Assembly (NCBI GenBank): GCA_007050895.1
Contig: SMYP01000173.1
Location: forward strand, 1 to 13,835
DNA length: 13,835 nt
From: Candidatus Bathyarchaeota archaeon
GTDB lineage: Archaea; Thermoproteota; Bathyarchaeia; Bathyarchaeales; UBA233
Reading direction: 5' to 3'
Notes under the pieces: generated by a model
What the model was told of the DNA's origin: nothing
Seen by the model: the letters and a program-made list of their open reading frames with translations, nothing else
Databases searched by the model: none
Shown: piece after piece, positions 12,895 to 13,835 of the stretch
Position numbering within the stretch: position 1 is the stretch's first letter
Layout: each line of letters starts with the position of its first letter
Position numbers and translations under genes: made by a program

Positions 12895-13647
12895 ATGGAC
12901 GAAGGAACAACACGAGCACTGCGAAGTTTGGGGCTAAGCAGTTATGAGGCTCGTGTTTACATCTCATTGGTCAGAAATGGAGCACTCACCGCTAGTGAAG
13001 TCAGTTCACAATCTCGAATACCATTTAGTCGAGTCTATGATGTCTTAGCAGCCCTTGAGCGAGGGGGGTGGATTACTGTGGAACAGGGACGCCCTAAGCA
13101 TTATGTTCCCAAAAGTCCTCGTGAAACGGCGAAAGCCGCTTTTCTCTCAGCTCAAGACCGTTTAGCGGAATGGGAACAACAGGTCATCGAGAACCTGCAG
13201 CCATTATTTGACGAAAAAACAAAAATCTCTGCTCCAGAGGTTCACATTCTCCATGGTTCGAATAACGTTCGGGCAAAGTTGAATGTTGCACTCGGACAAG
13301 CAGAACGAAGCGTGCTTCTTTCGTGGGGGATTATTAGTGAAGAAGATATCGAGTTCATTAGCCCCACATTACTCCACCTTCGTGATCGGGGAGTGAAAAT
13401 ACAGATTCTGGTATCTGAACAAACCCTAACCGAGAGAGTACAACGGCTCATATCAGCAGTAGGCGAAGGTCGGAAGCGAAAGGAAATCTATGGTGGTGGA
13501 GCCATTATTGATGAAAAACAAGCAATAATTATGCTGACGACAAAGCCTACTGAGTCTCTGGCAATTTGGACAAGCCATACCGAGCTGGGAGAGCTGGCGA
13601 AAATCTACTTTTTATATCTTTATCAATCGGCTGAACCACTGACCTAA
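12895..13647 (+). CDS. TrmB family transcriptional regulator
   Basis: A 250-residue regulator. Residues about 7-75 are the TrmB winged helix: 'ALRSLGLSSYEARVYISLVRNGALTASEVSS' followed by 'SRVYDVLAALERGGWI' and the wing 'GRPKHYVPKSP'. A helical linker at about 80-110 ('AAFLSAQDRLAEWEQQVIENLQ') likely dimerises. Residues about 120-245 resemble the C-terminal PLD-like domain found in many TrmB-type proteins ('EVHILHGSNNVRAKLNVALG', 'VLLSWGI', 'GVKIQILVSE', 'GGGAIIDEKQAIIML'). Sugar binding as in classical TrmB cannot be shown. The start is ATG at 12895 with GGGTGA (12885-12890) four bases before it. ATG at 12883 and a GTG at 12832 are in frame but lack a good site. It is divergent from MEMO, the closest candidate target. 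Confidence 0.87.
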   Translation: MDEGTTRALRSLGLSSYEARVYISLVRNGALTASEVSSQSRIPFSRVYDVLAALERGGWITVEQGRPKHYVPKSPRETAKAAFLSAQDRLAEWEQQVIENLQPLFDEKTKISAPEVHILHGSNNVRAKLNVALGQAERSVLLSWGIISEEDIEFISPTLLHLRDRGVKIQILVSEQTLTERVQRLISAVGEGRKRKEIYGGGAIIDEKQAIIMLTTKPTESLAIWTSHTELGELAKIYFLYLYQSAEPLT

Positions 13648-13654
13648 AAACAAG

Positions 13655-13835
13655 TCATTTCGTTTCTTGTGTCTCACGTTGAAGTTTATCAAGAAGTATG
13701 ATTGCCACACCCAAAGGGACACGAAGTTGAATTGCTAGTTCCTCTTCGGTTATCGTGGGACGTTTAGGGAAAATTTTGGTTCGAGTGTAATCGAGAAGAT
13801 GTGGATAAAGGACCATGGATTTTACTGTCTCCTCC
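13655..13835 (-). CDS. Short helix-turn-helix-like reading frame, open at window edge
   Basis: A minus-strand frame ends at TGA 13655-13657 and is open to the right edge. From the ATG at 13816 it encodes 53 residues; GGAGGAGA stands 11 bases before that ATG, a little far for an SD. Six more in-frame codons continue upstream, so it may instead be the tail of a longer protein. Residues 21-46 ('TITEEELAIQLRVPLGVAIILLDKLQ') have the spacing of a helix-turn-helix: helix, a 'RVPLG' turn and a second amphipathic helix. The tail is polar. I do not recognise the family. The stop lies 7 bp from the end of the convergent TrmB gene, which fits the dense packing seen elsewhere in the window. Confidence 0.5.
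   Translation of the reverse strand, partial: EETVKSMVLYPHLLDYTRTKIFPKRPTITEEELAIQLRVPLGVAIILLDKLQRETQETK

Overview
The window is archaeal chromosomal DNA of moderate G+C. The marker set supports this: a class I (archaeal-type) CCA-adding enzyme, an archaeal A24 prepilin peptidase, an archaeal RqcH/NFACT protein, a TrmB regulator, two Lrp/AsnC regulators, a single-domain KaiC-like ATPase, IorAB, and a probable RIO2 kinase start. Promoters look archaeal (TATA-like boxes about 25-27 bases before apparently leaderless starts). Other genes have clear Shine-Dalgarno (SD) sites, and GTG and TTG starts are common. The lineage cannot be fixed from sequence alone. A three-helix EMC6-like protein would fit an Asgard or TACK-type archaeon, but that is a guess. 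No mobile element, CRISPR array, rRNA or tRNA was seen, and no gene-free stretch reaches 300 bases.

Layout. 1-118 (-) is the first part of a probable RIO2 kinase. 327-1642 (+) holds a small ArsR-like regulator, a two-helix membrane protein and a prepilin peptidase. 1656-2913 (-) is a tightly overlapping pair, an Lrp-like regulator followed by a KaiC-like ATPase. 3018-3374 (-) is an EMC6-like membrane protein, divergent from rqcH (3387-5396, +) with only 12 bp between start codons. Downstream of rqcH on the same strand are a four-CBS-domain protein and AMMECR1 (to 6961), ending one base from a second Lrp/AsnC gene (-). That Lrp gene is divergent from the CCA enzyme (7488-8912, +). An unrecognised ~130-residue protein (-) is divergent from iorA-iorB (9413-11897, +). 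MEMO (-) overlaps the end of iorB by 17 bp and is divergent from a TrmB regulator (+). 13655-13835 (-) is a short helix-turn-helix-like reading frame open to the window edge.

How it fits together. The core theme is translation and RNA housekeeping: RIO2 in 40S/30S maturation, CCA end repair, RqcH in ribosome quality control, and AMMECR1/MEMO, which are linked in the literature as parts of an uncharacterised 'AmmeMemoRadiSam' system. Mixed in are aryl-pyruvate oxidation (IorAB) and several one-component regulators. Most genes are in short divergent or convergent pairs. The intergenic spaces contain palindromic TATA boxes and inverted repeats that may act in both directions. The most unusual points are the 12-bp space holding two abutting SD sites, the leaderless-type starts of cca and iorA at the same distance from palindromic TATA boxes, the Lrp-KaiC overlap, and AMMECR1 and MEMO in one neighbourhood with no visible radical-SAM partner.
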